Shown piece by piece: positions 1-7,155 of a stretch of 9,808 nt of DNA. The position numbers and the translations under genes were made by a program. Source of the DNA: Sediminicola sp047612485 (GTDB taxonomy: Bacteria; Bacteroidota; Bacteroidia; Flavobacteriales; Flavobacteriaceae); the NCBI GenBank assembly GCA_047612485.1, contig JBLGAT010000097.1, forward strand, positions 1-9,808. The letters are read 5' to 3'. Under the pieces are notes generated by a model. That model ran no database searches, had not been told where the DNA came from, and saw only the letters and a list, made by a program, of their open reading frames with translations. Numbering within the stretch: position 1 is the stretch's first letter; each line of letters starts with the position of its first letter.

Positions 1-3000
1 GTCATTTGATGAGGTGAATTTATTGTACAGCGAATTTGGGAGTGGGAAGGAAGCTTATTTTTCCGCAAACATAAATGGGGTGCTGAACGATTTGTATACG
101 ACCGATCTTTTTTTGCAATCGGACAATACGGGGGTGCGGGGCGACTTTAATTTTAAAAATTTATTTACCAAAGCAGATCCCTTTGTCATCAATGCACAAA
201 TGAGGAACGTGACCACCAGTTACTACGAACTTAGATCTTTAATGCCCAAAATTCTTGGGGACAACATTCCTTCCGTATTTGAAAAATTGGGCCAGTTTAC
301 CATCAGGGGAACGGCAGGGATCACACAAAAGGTAATTGAGGCCAAGGTGAATATCAATACCCTCATTGGAAGCAGTTATGCCGATTTGACCCTTACCGAT
401 ATTGATGACATTGATAATGCCTCTTACAAAGGGTTTGTTTCTTTGATCGATTTTGATCTAGGCGAAATTGTCAATAACGAGAAATTGGGAAAAACCAATT
501 TGGATGTCAATGTGGAAGGAAAGGGTTTTGTGCAGGAAACATTGAATACAAAGGTTACCGGAGAGGTCTATGCCCTGGAATTTAACGGTTACAACTATCA
601 AAACATCAATGTCTCTGGGGTTCTAAAAGATCAGTTGTTCGATGGGTCCCTAGTATCTGCAGATGAAAATTTTAAATTTAATTTTAAGGGGCTGGCCGAT
701 TTAAAGGAGAGGCGCAACAATTTTAATTTTGTGGCATCCGTGGCCTACGCCGACTTTAAAAAATTGAATTTTATAAAGGACAGCGTTTCCATCTTTAAGG
801 GAAACATCAACATGGATGTCTCCGGAAATAGTGTGGATAACTTTATAGGGGATATCAATTTTACCAAGACCAGTTATCAAAATAAGAATGAGATCTATTA
901 TTTTGAAGATTTCAAAATTTCCTCCACCTTCGAGCAAGATACCGTTAGGGTAATTGATATTAATTCCCCAGACATCATTACCGGATATCTCCGAGGGAAT
1001 TTTAAAGTGAATGAATTGGGCAAACTGGTCCAAAATGCAATCGGAAGCATTTACACCAACTACAAACCATTTCAGATTTCCGATGGACAACGCCTAGCCT
1101 TTAATTTTAAAATTTACAACAAAATTGTAGAGGTCTTTTTTCCCGAAGTGGAATTTGGTCCCAATACATTCATCAAGGGAAGCGTTGTAGCCGATGAGGG
1201 CGACTTTAAGCTCACCTTTAAATCGCCCAGTATTACTGCTTTTGGAAATGTGCTGGATAATATTGATTTGAAGGTGGATAATAAGAACCCGCTTTTCAAC
1301 ACCTTTGTTTCTGTTGCCGATGTTTCAACAAAGTACTACAACGTAAAAGATTTCAACCTGATCAACACCACCATTAACGATACACTGTTTTTTAGGACGG
1401 AATTTAAAGGGGGCAGTGAATACAATGATAGTTATAACCTTAACTTTTATCACACCTTCAATAATGACAAGAAGTCGGTTATTGGATTAAAAAGGTCCGA
1501 TCTTAGTTTTAAGGGCAATACTTGGGTACTTAACAATGAGGGGAACAACAAGAACAAGGTTATATTAAATAGTACATTGGACAGCATCACGATCGAGGAA
1601 ATAGTGATGAACAATGAAGAAAACGAACAGATTAAACTTAGGGGGCAATTGGCGGATTCTACCTATAAGGATTTGGAACTGCAGTTCAAGATTGTCTCCT
1701 TGGATAAAATTACGCCCAATATAGACAGTCTAAACTTAAAAGGGGAAGTGAATGGGATGTTGAACATCCGCCAAAAAGACGGAATCTATCTGCCCTCTTC
1801 CAATTTGGATATCACTGGTTTTTCTGTGAATGATATCCGTCAAGGAGATCTATCCATTGGTATTGTAGGGAATCAGGATTTGACAGATTTTGTGGTCAAC
1901 GCCCAATTATCCGATCGGGGGGTGGATAAAATGAGTGTGTTTGGTAAGATATCCAATAGGACAGAAATTCCTCAGGCAGATCTATTGGCGAACTTCAACA
2001 ATTTTAGTTTGGAACCTTTCAGTCCCTTGGGGGAAGGGGTCATAGATCACATTAGGGGGGATATCTCCGGGAATGCACGAATATCGGGAGATTTAAATAA
2101 TATGGATATCAATGGGCAGCTCTCCTTGAACAATGCTGGAATCGCTATACCATATTTAAATGTGGATTATGCCTTTGCTCCCAATTCGCAGGTGAGACTG
2201 TTCGACCAGACCTTCTATTTTGAAAATATCGGCCTAACGGATGTTTCACAAAACACCAAAGCCACTATTGATGGTAGGATTACCCATCAATTTTTTAAGG
2301 ATTGGAATTTGGACTTAAAGGTAGACACCAAAAATGATCGGTTCATGATCATGGATAAGCCCTATAGTGAAGATGAGCTGTATTATGGGACCGGCTTTTT
2401 AAACGGAACAGGGCAAATTTATGGATCTACCAAGGCATTGACCATAAAGGTAAATGGGAGCACCGCCAGGGGTACCTCTTTAAAGATACCACTGAGTGAC
2501 GTGGCCAGTGTGGGCGATTTTTCCTTTATTACCTTTATTGAGAAGAACAGCAAAAAAACAATTGAGGCACAACGGACCCTCAAAACAACCGAGGGCTTGG
2601 AACTGGAGTTTGACTTATTGGTCACCCCGGAGGCTGAAGTGGAGATTGTAGTGGATCAAAAAACGGGAAGTTCATTAAAAGGAACAGGTGAAGGGATTTT
2701 GTTAATAGAGATAAATACCTTAGGGAAGTTCAATATGTATGGGGATTTTGTAGTGGTGACCGGGGAATATAACCATAAATTCGGCGGGGTCATCGATAAA
2801 AGATTTAAAGTAAGACCAGGGGGAAGTGTAGTTTGGGAAAGGGATCCTTTGGCAGCTACCTTGAATTTAGAAGCCGTTTATTCCTTAAATGCAAACCCGG
2901 CACCTCTTTTAGACGACCCAGGATATACCAGAAGAATCCCTACGGATGTTGTGGTAAGGTTGAATGGCCGATTGGAGAGTCCTGAAATCAATTTCGATAT

Positions 3001-3661
3001 TGAATTCCCTGGGACCAATTCTGTGGTGAAATCCGAGCTGCAATACCGTTTGCAGGATCCCACGGTTATGGAGAGAAATGCCTTTTTCTTAATGGCACAG
3101 GGCACATTTGTAGATGAAGGAACAGGAATTAACCAACAAGCGGTAACCGGAAACTTGATACAGACCGCTTCCGGATTATTGAACCAAGTTTTCGATGGGA
3201 ATAGTGATAAGTTCGATTTTGGACTGTCCTATGAACAGGGACAGCTAGCCAAAAGAGCCGATATACAGACCGAAAACAGGATAGGGGTGACCGTTTCCAC
3301 CCAGATCAGTGATAAGGTGTTGATCAATGGAAGGTTGGGAGTTCCGGTGGGGGGTGTGAGTGAGACCGTTGTCGCCGGTGATGTTGAGGTGCAGGTTCTG
3401 CTGAACGAAGAGGGGACCCTCAGTTTGAAAATATTCAACAGGGAGAATGAAATTCAACAATTTTTGACTAATAATCAGGGATATACACAAGGTGTTGGCT
3501 TGTCTTATGAGGTTGATTTTAATACCTTTGAACAATTGCTGGGCAGACTGTTTGGGAAAAACAAAAAGGAGAATAAGAAAAAGGCACTTCTGCCAAACTC
3601 CACGGCAATAATCGAAAAGGATAGTATTGTCCGATTTAGAGAGAAAAACGGGGATAACTAA
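1..3661 (+). CDS. tamB: TamB-like translocation/assembly module protein (DUF490), 5' partial
   Basis: The frame is open to the left edge (first full codon at base 2), so the true start and N-terminal membrane anchor lie outside the window. The GTG at 14 is only the first start-like codon. About 1,219 residues are visible, ending in TAA at 3659-3661. The protein is a long chain of short alternating polar/hydrophobic beta-strands rich in Asn, Asp, Phe and Gly, as expected of the TamB/AsmA beta-taco fold. Counting from the GTG, the conserved DUF490 region covers roughly the last 450 residues, including a strand block around residues 970-1016 (RIPTDVVVRLNGRLESPEI) and the segment around NAFFLMAQGTF. 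A basic stretch (KNKKENKKK) and a short hydrophilic tail close the protein. Known for the family: inner-membrane-anchored and spanning the periplasm, it works with an outer-membrane Omp85 partner (TamA or a relative) and is linked to phospholipid transport and outer-membrane protein assembly. No TamA-like gene is visible here. The visible part contains no cysteine. Family assignment is strong; the exact substrate is not shown by sequence. Confidence 0.9.
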   Translation, partial: SFDEVNLLYSEFGSGKEAYFSANINGVLNDLYTTDLFLQSDNTGVRGDFNFKNLFTKADPFVINAQMRNVTTSYYELRSLMPKILGDNIPSVFEKLGQFTIRGTAGITQKVIEAKVNINTLIGSSYADLTLTDIDDIDNASYKGFVSLIDFDLGEIVNNEKLGKTNLDVNVEGKGFVQETLNTKVTGEVYALEFNGYNYQNINVSGVLKDQLFDGSLVSADENFKFNFKGLADLKERRNNFNFVASVAYADFKKLNFIKDSVSIFKGNINMDVSGNSVDNFIGDINFTKTSYQNKNEIYYFEDFKISSTFEQDTVRVIDINSPDIITGYLRGNFKVNELGKLVQNAIGSIYTNYKPFQISDGQRLAFNFKIYNKIVEVFFPEVEFGPNTFIKGSVVADEGDFKLTFKSPSITAFGNVLDNIDLKVDNKNPLFNTFVSVADVSTKYYNVKDFNLINTTINDTLFFRTEFKGGSEYNDSYNLNFYHTFNNDKKSVIGLKRSDLSFKGNTWVLNNEGNNKNKVILNSTLDSITIEEIVMNNEENEQIKLRGQLADSTYKDLELQFKIVSLDKITPNIDSLNLKGEVNGMLNIRQKDGIYLPSSNLDITGFSVNDIRQGDLSIGIVGNQDLTDFVVNAQLSDRGVDKMSVFGKISNRTEIPQADLLANFNNFSLEPFSPLGEGVIDHIRGDISGNARISGDLNNMDINGQLSLNNAGIAIPYLNVDYAFAPNSQVRLFDQTFYFENIGLTDVSQNTKATIDGRITHQFFKDWNLDLKVDTKNDRFMIMDKPYSEDELYYGTGFLNGTGQIYGSTKALTIKVNGSTARGTSLKIPLSDVASVGDFSFITFIEKNSKKTIEAQRTLKTTEGLELEFDLLVTPEAEVEIVVDQKTGSSLKGTGEGILLIEINTLGKFNMYGDFVVVTGEYNHKFGGVIDKRFKVRPGGSVVWERDPLAATLNLEAVYSLNANPAPLLDDPGYTRRIPTDVVVRLNGRLESPEINFDIEFPGTNSVVKSELQYRLQDPTVMERNAFFLMAQGTFVDEGTGINQQAVTGNLIQTASGLLNQVFDGNSDKFDFGLSYEQGQLAKRADIQTENRIGVTVSTQISDKVLINGRLGVPVGGVSETVVAGDVEVQVLLNEEGTLSLKIFNRENEIQQFLTNNQGYTQGVGLSYEVDFNTFEQLLGRLFGKNKKENKKKALLPNSTAIIEKDSIVRFREKNGDN

Positions 3662-3703
3662 TTCCTTAAAATTCTAAGTTTTCTGTTGCTTATTTACCTA
3701 AAA

Positions 3704-3761
3704 GGCTAAAAATTGTTAACGAAAACGTTTGAGGTTTAGTCGGTTCATAAATTAAGACCTC
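3704..3761 (+). other. possible competing hairpins in the pfkA leader
   Basis: Two inverted repeats overlap. GGCTAAA (3704-3710) can pair with TTTAGTC (3735-3741) with one G-U pair, enclosing a small inner hairpin AACG-AAAA-CGTT (3718-3729). Alternatively GAGGTTT (3731-3737) can pair with AAGACCTC (3755-3761, using its last seven bases) with one G-U pair. The two outer stems share 3735-3737 and cannot form together. No U tract follows either stem, so neither is a standard terminator. Whether this is an RNA element or chance pairing in AT-rich DNA cannot be decided here. Confidence 0.2.
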
Positions 3762-3775
3762 CATGCATTAGATTA

Positions 3776-3804
3776 TTGGAATAAGTTTCCTAGTTTTACT
3801 TTTT
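3776..3804 (+). promoter_or_regulatory. candidate flavobacterial promoter for pfkA-gapA
   Basis: TTG at 3776-3778 is followed after 18 bases by TACTTTTT at 3797-3804. This fits the Bacteroidota promoter pattern TTG-N17-23-TAnnTTTG except for the last G. It lies directly before pfkA (ATG at 3816), so the transcript leader would be only a few bases long, which is unusually short. No better match was found by eye in 3662-3815, but the region is AT-rich and such near-matches arise easily. A promoter further upstream, inside the tamB end, is equally possible. Confidence 0.25.
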
Positions 3805-3815
3805 TAAAAATTTTG

Positions 3816-4802
3816 ATGAGTTCAGAAATAAAGAAAATAGGGGTGTTCACCTCTGGTGGTGACTCTCCGGGAATGAACGCTGCCATTCGATCTGTTGTGC
3901 GTACCTGTGCGTACATGAAGATAGAATGTATGGGTATTTATAGAGGCTATGAAGGGATGATAGAAGGCGATTTTAAAGCCATGGATGCCCGTAGTGTAAA
4001 CAACATTATAAATAAAGGAGGTACCATCCTTAAGTCGGCTCGTTCATTGGCATTTAGGACCAAAGAAGGACGTCAACAAGCATATGATAAGTTAACGGAA
4101 GCGGGGATTGATGCTTTAGTGGTCATTGGTGGTGACGGGAGTTTTACCGGAGCCATGATCTTTAACCAAGAATTTGATTTTCCAATTATAGGCATACCTG
4201 GTACCATAGACAACGATATTTTCGGAACCACTTATACCTTAGGTTTTGATACGGCCCTAAATACGGTTGTTGATGTTATAGATAAGATTAGGGATACGGC
4301 AAGTTCCCATAACCGATTGTTCTTTGTTGAGGTAATGGGTAGGGATGTTGGTCACATTGCTCTAAATGCAGGTGTTGGCGCCGGTGCAGAGGAAATATTG
4401 ATCCCCGAAGAAAATTTGGGATTGGAGCGTTTGTTGGAATCCCTCAAAAGAAGTAAGGCTTCAGGTAAATCATCCAGTATAGTGGTGGTTGCCGAAGGGG
4501 ATAAGACAGGGAAAAATGTTTTTGAGCTCAAGGAATATGTAGAGACCCATCTTCCGATCTACGATGTTAGGGTTTCCGTATTGGGACATATGCAAAGAGG
4601 GGGTTCCCCTTCTTGTTTCGATAGGGTTTTGGCCTCTAGAATGGGTGTTAAGGCAGTAGAGGCCCTATTGGAGGGAAAAACCAATCTTATGGTTGGTATT
4701 CAAGATAATAAAATCACAATGACCCCAATTAGTAAAGCCATAAAAGGGCATACTAAAATAGATTTGGAACTCATGAGAGTCTCCGAAATAATGACAACAT
4801 AA
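3816..4802 (+). CDS. pfkA: ATP-dependent 6-phosphofructokinase
   Basis: Cytoplasmic glycolytic enzyme that phosphorylates fructose 6-phosphate to fructose 1,6-bisphosphate with ATP. It has 328 residues, close to the usual ~320 of bacterial PfkA. Visible motifs are SGGDSPGMNAAIR (13-25, nucleotide loop), GGDGS (105-109), PGTIDND (128-134) with catalytic Asp132, EVMGRDVGH with the sugar-binding MGR triplet, and LGHMQRGGSP with the His and Arg that hold fructose 6-phosphate. Gly108, where PPi-dependent relatives have Asp, indicates ATP as phosphoryl donor. ATG at 3816 is chosen over the TTG just before it because it puts residue 1 eight residues before the conserved GVFTSGGD strand; there is no clear Shine-Dalgarno, as is common in Bacteroidota. 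Only 18 bases separate it from gapA, so the two are probably co-transcribed. Arg25 and Arg29 match effector-site arginines of E. coli PfkA, but other effector-site positions differ (see findings). Confidence 0.97.
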   Translation: MSSEIKKIGVFTSGGDSPGMNAAIRSVVRTCAYMKIECMGIYRGYEGMIEGDFKAMDARSVNNIINKGGTILKSARSLAFRTKEGRQQAYDKLTEAGIDALVVIGGDGSFTGAMIFNQEFDFPIIGIPGTIDNDIFGTTYTLGFDTALNTVVDVIDKIRDTASSHNRLFFVEVMGRDVGHIALNAGVGAGAEEILIPEENLGLERLLESLKRSKASGKSSSIVVVAEGDKTGKNVFELKEYVETHLPIYDVRVSVLGHMQRGGSPSCFDRVLASRMGVKAVEALLEGKTNLMVGIQDNKITMTPISKAIKGHTKIDLELMRVSEIMTT

Positions 4803-4820
4803 AAAATTAAAATTAGAGAA

Positions 4821-5822
4821 ATGTCAAATTTGAAAATAGGAATTAACGGATTCGGTAGAATAGGAAGATTGGTCTTCAGGGCTACAGTGAAAAGAGATAA
4901 TGTGGATATAGTGGCTATCAATGATTTGTTGGATGTAGACCATCTTGCATATTTGTTGGAGTACGATTCTGTTCACGGTAGATTCGATGGAACAATCGAA
5001 GTGAAGGACGGCCATCTTGTAGTAAACGGTAAAACTATCCGTATTACTGCCGAGAGAGACCCTAAAAACTTAAAATGGGATGAAGTTGGTGCTGATGTCG
5101 TTGCAGAATGTACCGGTATTTTCACCACCTTGGAAACAGCACAATACCATATTGACGGAGGTGCCAAAAAAGTTGTGATTTCAGCTCCTTCCGCTGATGC
5201 ACCAATGTTCGTAATGGGCGTAAACCATAAATCAGCAAAAGCATCGGATAAAATTGTATCCAATGCATCTTGTACAACTAATTGTTTGGCCCCATTGGCT
5301 AAAGTGTTGCACGATAATTTTGGTATCGAAGAAGGTTTAATGACCACGGTGCACGCAACAACAGCGACACAAATGACCGTTGATGGTCCTTCCAGAAAAG
5401 ACTGGAGAGGTGGGCGTAGTGCTTTATTGAACATTATACCATCATCCACAGGTGCAGCTAAAGCAGTAGGAAAAGTAATTCCTGAATTGAACGGGAAATT
5501 GACCGGTATGGCATTCAGAGTGCCAACCGCAGATGTATCTGTTGTTGATTTAACTGTGAAATTGGAAAAGGAAACTTCTTACGAGGAGATCAAAAAGGTA
5601 ATGAAGGAAGCTTCTGAAGGCTCACTAAAAGGAATTTTGGGCTATACAGAGGAAGCCGTGGTATCCCAAGATTTTATAGGAGATACTCGTACAAGTATCT
5701 TTGATGCAGGTGCGGGAATCGCTTTGAGCTCAAAATTTGTTAAAGTAGTATCTTGGTATGATAACGAAACAGGATATTCAAACAAATTGGTAGACTTGGC
5801 AGAGTACGTTTCTAGCCTTTAA
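4821..5822 (+). CDS. gapA: glyceraldehyde-3-phosphate dehydrogenase, type I, NAD-dependent
   Basis: Cytoplasmic glycolytic dehydrogenase converting glyceraldehyde 3-phosphate, NAD+ and phosphate to 1,3-bisphosphoglycerate. It has 333 residues, full length for the family. The Rossmann loop is INGFGRIGR (8-16). Asp35 in AINDL ends the second strand and binds the adenosine ribose, which points to NAD rather than NADP. The active site is SNASCTTNC (147-155) with nucleophile Cys151, helped by His178 in TTVHATTATQ. The substrate-binding block TGMAFRVPTADVSVVDLTV and the C-terminal WYDNETGYSNK motif are intact. The insert-like sequence VDGPSRKDWRGGR is of the E. coli GapA type. The start at 4821 is 18 bases after the pfkA stop with a weak purine stretch (AGAGAA) before it. 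The gene ends at the strong terminator beginning at 5847, so pfkA-gapA looks like one transcription unit. Confidence 0.98.
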   Translation: MSNLKIGINGFGRIGRLVFRATVKRDNVDIVAINDLLDVDHLAYLLEYDSVHGRFDGTIEVKDGHLVVNGKTIRITAERDPKNLKWDEVGADVVAECTGIFTTLETAQYHIDGGAKKVVISAPSADAPMFVMGVNHKSAKASDKIVSNASCTTNCLAPLAKVLHDNFGIEEGLMTTVHATTATQMTVDGPSRKDWRGGRSALLNIIPSSTGAAKAVGKVIPELNGKLTGMAFRVPTADVSVVDLTVKLEKETSYEEIKKVMKEASEGSLKGILGYTEEAVVSQDFIGDTRTSIFDAGAGIALSSKFVKVVSWYDNETGYSNKLVDLAEYVSSL

Positions 5823-5846
5823 GAATAATTTTTAATTAAAAGAATT

Positions 5847-5886
5847 CCTGAAGGTGGATATTTAGTCCGTTTTCAGGTTTCTTTTT
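5847..5886 (+). terminator. intrinsic terminator after gapA
   Basis: A 12-pair stem forms between 5847-5858 (CCTGAAGGTGGA) and 5866-5877 (TCCGTTTTCAGG). It has nine Watson-Crick pairs and three central G-U pairs, and a seven-base loop at 5859-5865. It is followed by a U-rich run, TTTCTTTTT, at 5878-5886. It lies 24 bases past the gapA stop and fits a Rho-independent terminator for the pfkA-gapA transcript. Its U tract ends only 12 bases before the start codon of the next gene on the same strand. Confidence 0.85.
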
Positions 5887-5898
5887 AAAAATGGGCCT

Positions 5899-6750
5899 AT
5901 GATATTAATTGTTGATAGCGGTGCTACAAAATCGGATTGGATCGCCCTTAACGATAAGGGTGAACAATTATTTAATACCCAAACTTTAGGGTTGAGTCCA
6001 GAAGTACTTACCAGGCAGGTGATTGAGGATCGTATGGCCAATAACTTTGAAATCTCAAAGAATAAGGATAATGTAACCGGACTTTATTTTTATGGTGCTG
6101 GATGTGGTACGGAACGAATGAAATTGTTTTTGAGAGGCATTTTTAAGGATTTCTTTCCCAAGGCCAAAATTGAGGTGAAGGAAGATACCTACGCAGCAAT
6201 TTATGCTACCACCAAAATAGGGCACCCAGGGATAGTTTGTATTTTGGGAACGGGATCTAACTGCAGTTATTACGACGGTCATCAACTGATACAGAAAGTA
6301 ACTTCTTTAGGGTATATCCTTATGGATGATGGCAGTGGAAATTTCTTTGGTAGAAAGTTATTGAGGGACTATTATTTTCATAAAATGCCACAGGATTTAG
6401 GGATAAAATTCGCTAAGGAATATGATTTGGATGCAGATGTGATCAAGGATAATCTATACAAACAGCCGAACCCTAATACGTATTTGGCCAAGTTCGCACG
6501 TTTCATTATAGAACATAAAGAACACCCATATTGTCGTGGGGTAATAGACAAGGGCTTGCAGCAATTTGTGAACAACTACATCATGCAGTTTGAATTGGCC
6601 ACAAAAGTTCCTGTCAATTTCGTTGGGAGTATAGCGTACTACCTAAGGGAAGAATTGGCAACAGTTTTAGATCGAAATGATTTAATTCTAGGGGTAATTC
6701 GACAAAGACCTATTGAGGGCCTAATGGAATTCCACAGGGAGACTATTTAA
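5899..6750 (+). CDS. BadF/BadG-family ATPase, N-acetylglucosamine-kinase-like
   Basis: Cytoplasmic sugar kinase of the ASKHA fold, 283 residues, somewhat shorter than animal NAGK (~344). Visible motifs in order are the phosphate-1 loop DSGATKSDW (6-14), GAGCG (66-70), EDTYAAIYA (95-103), the phosphate-2 loop LGTGSNC (116-122, the same GTGSNC string as in animal GlcNAc kinase), DDGSGNFFGR (143-152) and the late VGSIAYYLREEL segment. Bacteroidota homologues are usually called N-acetylglucosamine kinase. The substrate is inferred, and glucosamine or another amino-sugar is possible. The ATG at 5899 is used because the ATG at 5891 is out of frame and stops at once. The gene sits next to glycolytic genes, which fits feeding recycled or imported amino-sugars into central metabolism. 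It starts 12 bases after a strong terminator and its last 8 bases overlap the convergent ridA. Confidence 0.88.
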   Translation: MILIVDSGATKSDWIALNDKGEQLFNTQTLGLSPEVLTRQVIEDRMANNFEISKNKDNVTGLYFYGAGCGTERMKLFLRGIFKDFFPKAKIEVKEDTYAAIYATTKIGHPGIVCILGTGSNCSYYDGHQLIQKVTSLGYILMDDGSGNFFGRKLLRDYYFHKMPQDLGIKFAKEYDLDADVIKDNLYKQPNPNTYLAKFARFIIEHKEHPYCRGVIDKGLQQFVNNYIMQFELATKVPVNFVGSIAYYLREELATVLDRNDLILGVIRQRPIEGLMEFHRETI

Positions 6751-6771
6751 CAGCGATCATGGAAATTTCCA
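6725..6771. repeat. paired palindromes flanking the convergent gene ends
   Basis: TGGAATTCCA (6725-6734) and TGGAAATTTCCA (6760-6771) are perfect palindromes of 10 and 12 bases with the same arms, differing only by a central A-T pair. They are 25 bases apart and sit on either side of the overlapping stop codons at 6743-6750. The first lies inside the kinase gene and the second inside ridA. Their arms can also pair with one another to make a larger hairpin on either strand. There is no U tract on either side. Function is unknown and chance is possible. Confidence 0.4.
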
Positions 6772-7123
6772 CATTTACGAATTTAGGTAAATTGGAGACC
6801 TCCACAGTTTCACGGGCTGGAGCGGTTTCTGCACTGAAATAAGCACCATATACCTCGTTGATTGGATTAAATTGGTGCATGTCTTTCACAAATATGGAAG
6901 ATTTCACAACATTTTCAAAGGTCATTCCTGCTTCGGTAAGAATGGCCTTTAAATTTTCCATGGACTGGGTGGTTTCTTTTTTAATATCTCCTTCTATCAG
7001 TTTTCCGGTAGTTGGATCCATAGGAATTTGCCCAGAGATGTAAAGCGTATTGCCAGTTAAGATAGCCTGGTTGTAAGGTCCTATGGGTGCCGGAGCATTT
7101 GAGGTGGTGATTACTTTTTTCAT
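6743..7123 (-). CDS. ridA: RidA family reactive intermediate/imine deaminase
   Basis: Small cytoplasmic trimeric enzyme of the YjgF/YER057c/UK114 family, which hydrolyses reactive 2-aminoacrylate and related enamines/imines released by PLP enzymes such as threonine or serine dehydratase. It has 126 residues, the usual length. Seen here are APAPIGPYNQA with Tyr17, LYISGQIP with Ser30-Gly31, and the C-terminal signature APARETVEVSNLPK. Catalytic Arg104 and Glu119 correspond to Arg105 and Glu120 of E. coli RidA, and both are kept, so it belongs to the active RidA subgroup. Position 106 is Thr where E. coli has Cys, a common substitution. ATG at 7121-7123 is the natural start. It lies 32 bases downstream of lptD on the same strand with no terminator between them, so it is probably co-transcribed. 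Its stop overlaps the end of the convergent kinase gene. Confidence 0.95.
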   Translation of the reverse strand: MKKVITTSNAPAPIGPYNQAILTGNTLYISGQIPMDPTTGKLIEGDIKKETTQSMENLKAILTEAGMTFENVVKSSIFVKDMHQFNPINEVYGAYFSAETAPARETVEVSNLPKFVNVEISMIAVK

Positions 7124-7155
7124 CTTTGATTACTTTAGTTGTTTCTACTCTCTTT

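Noticed and set aside
701..1090. 129-codon open frame on the - strand inside tamB
   Set aside because: Shadow of the tamB reading frame, with no recognisable features or start context.
140..1115. Recurring AT-rich runs resembling TTTAATTTTAAA, possible promoters or repeats
   Set aside because: They encode recurring Phe-Asn-Phe-Lys beta-strand segments of TamB, with irregular spacing and no flanking promoter element.
3665..3682. Short hairpin CTTA...TAAG followed by TTTT after tamB, as a terminator
   Set aside because: Only four A/T-rich pairs, so it is too weak to call.
3813..3818. TTG at 3813 as pfkA start
   Set aside because: The ATG immediately after it (3816) fits homologues and is the stronger start codon.
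4973..5449. 158-codon open frame on the - strand inside gapA
   Set aside because: It is fully antisense to a perfectly conserved gapA, and its sequence has no recognisable domain. It is explained by the codon bias of the sense gene.
5830..5841. Perfect 12-base palindrome TTTTAATTAAAA between gapA and its terminator
   Set aside because: A/T-only low-complexity sequence for which palindromes arise easily. No separate role is supported.
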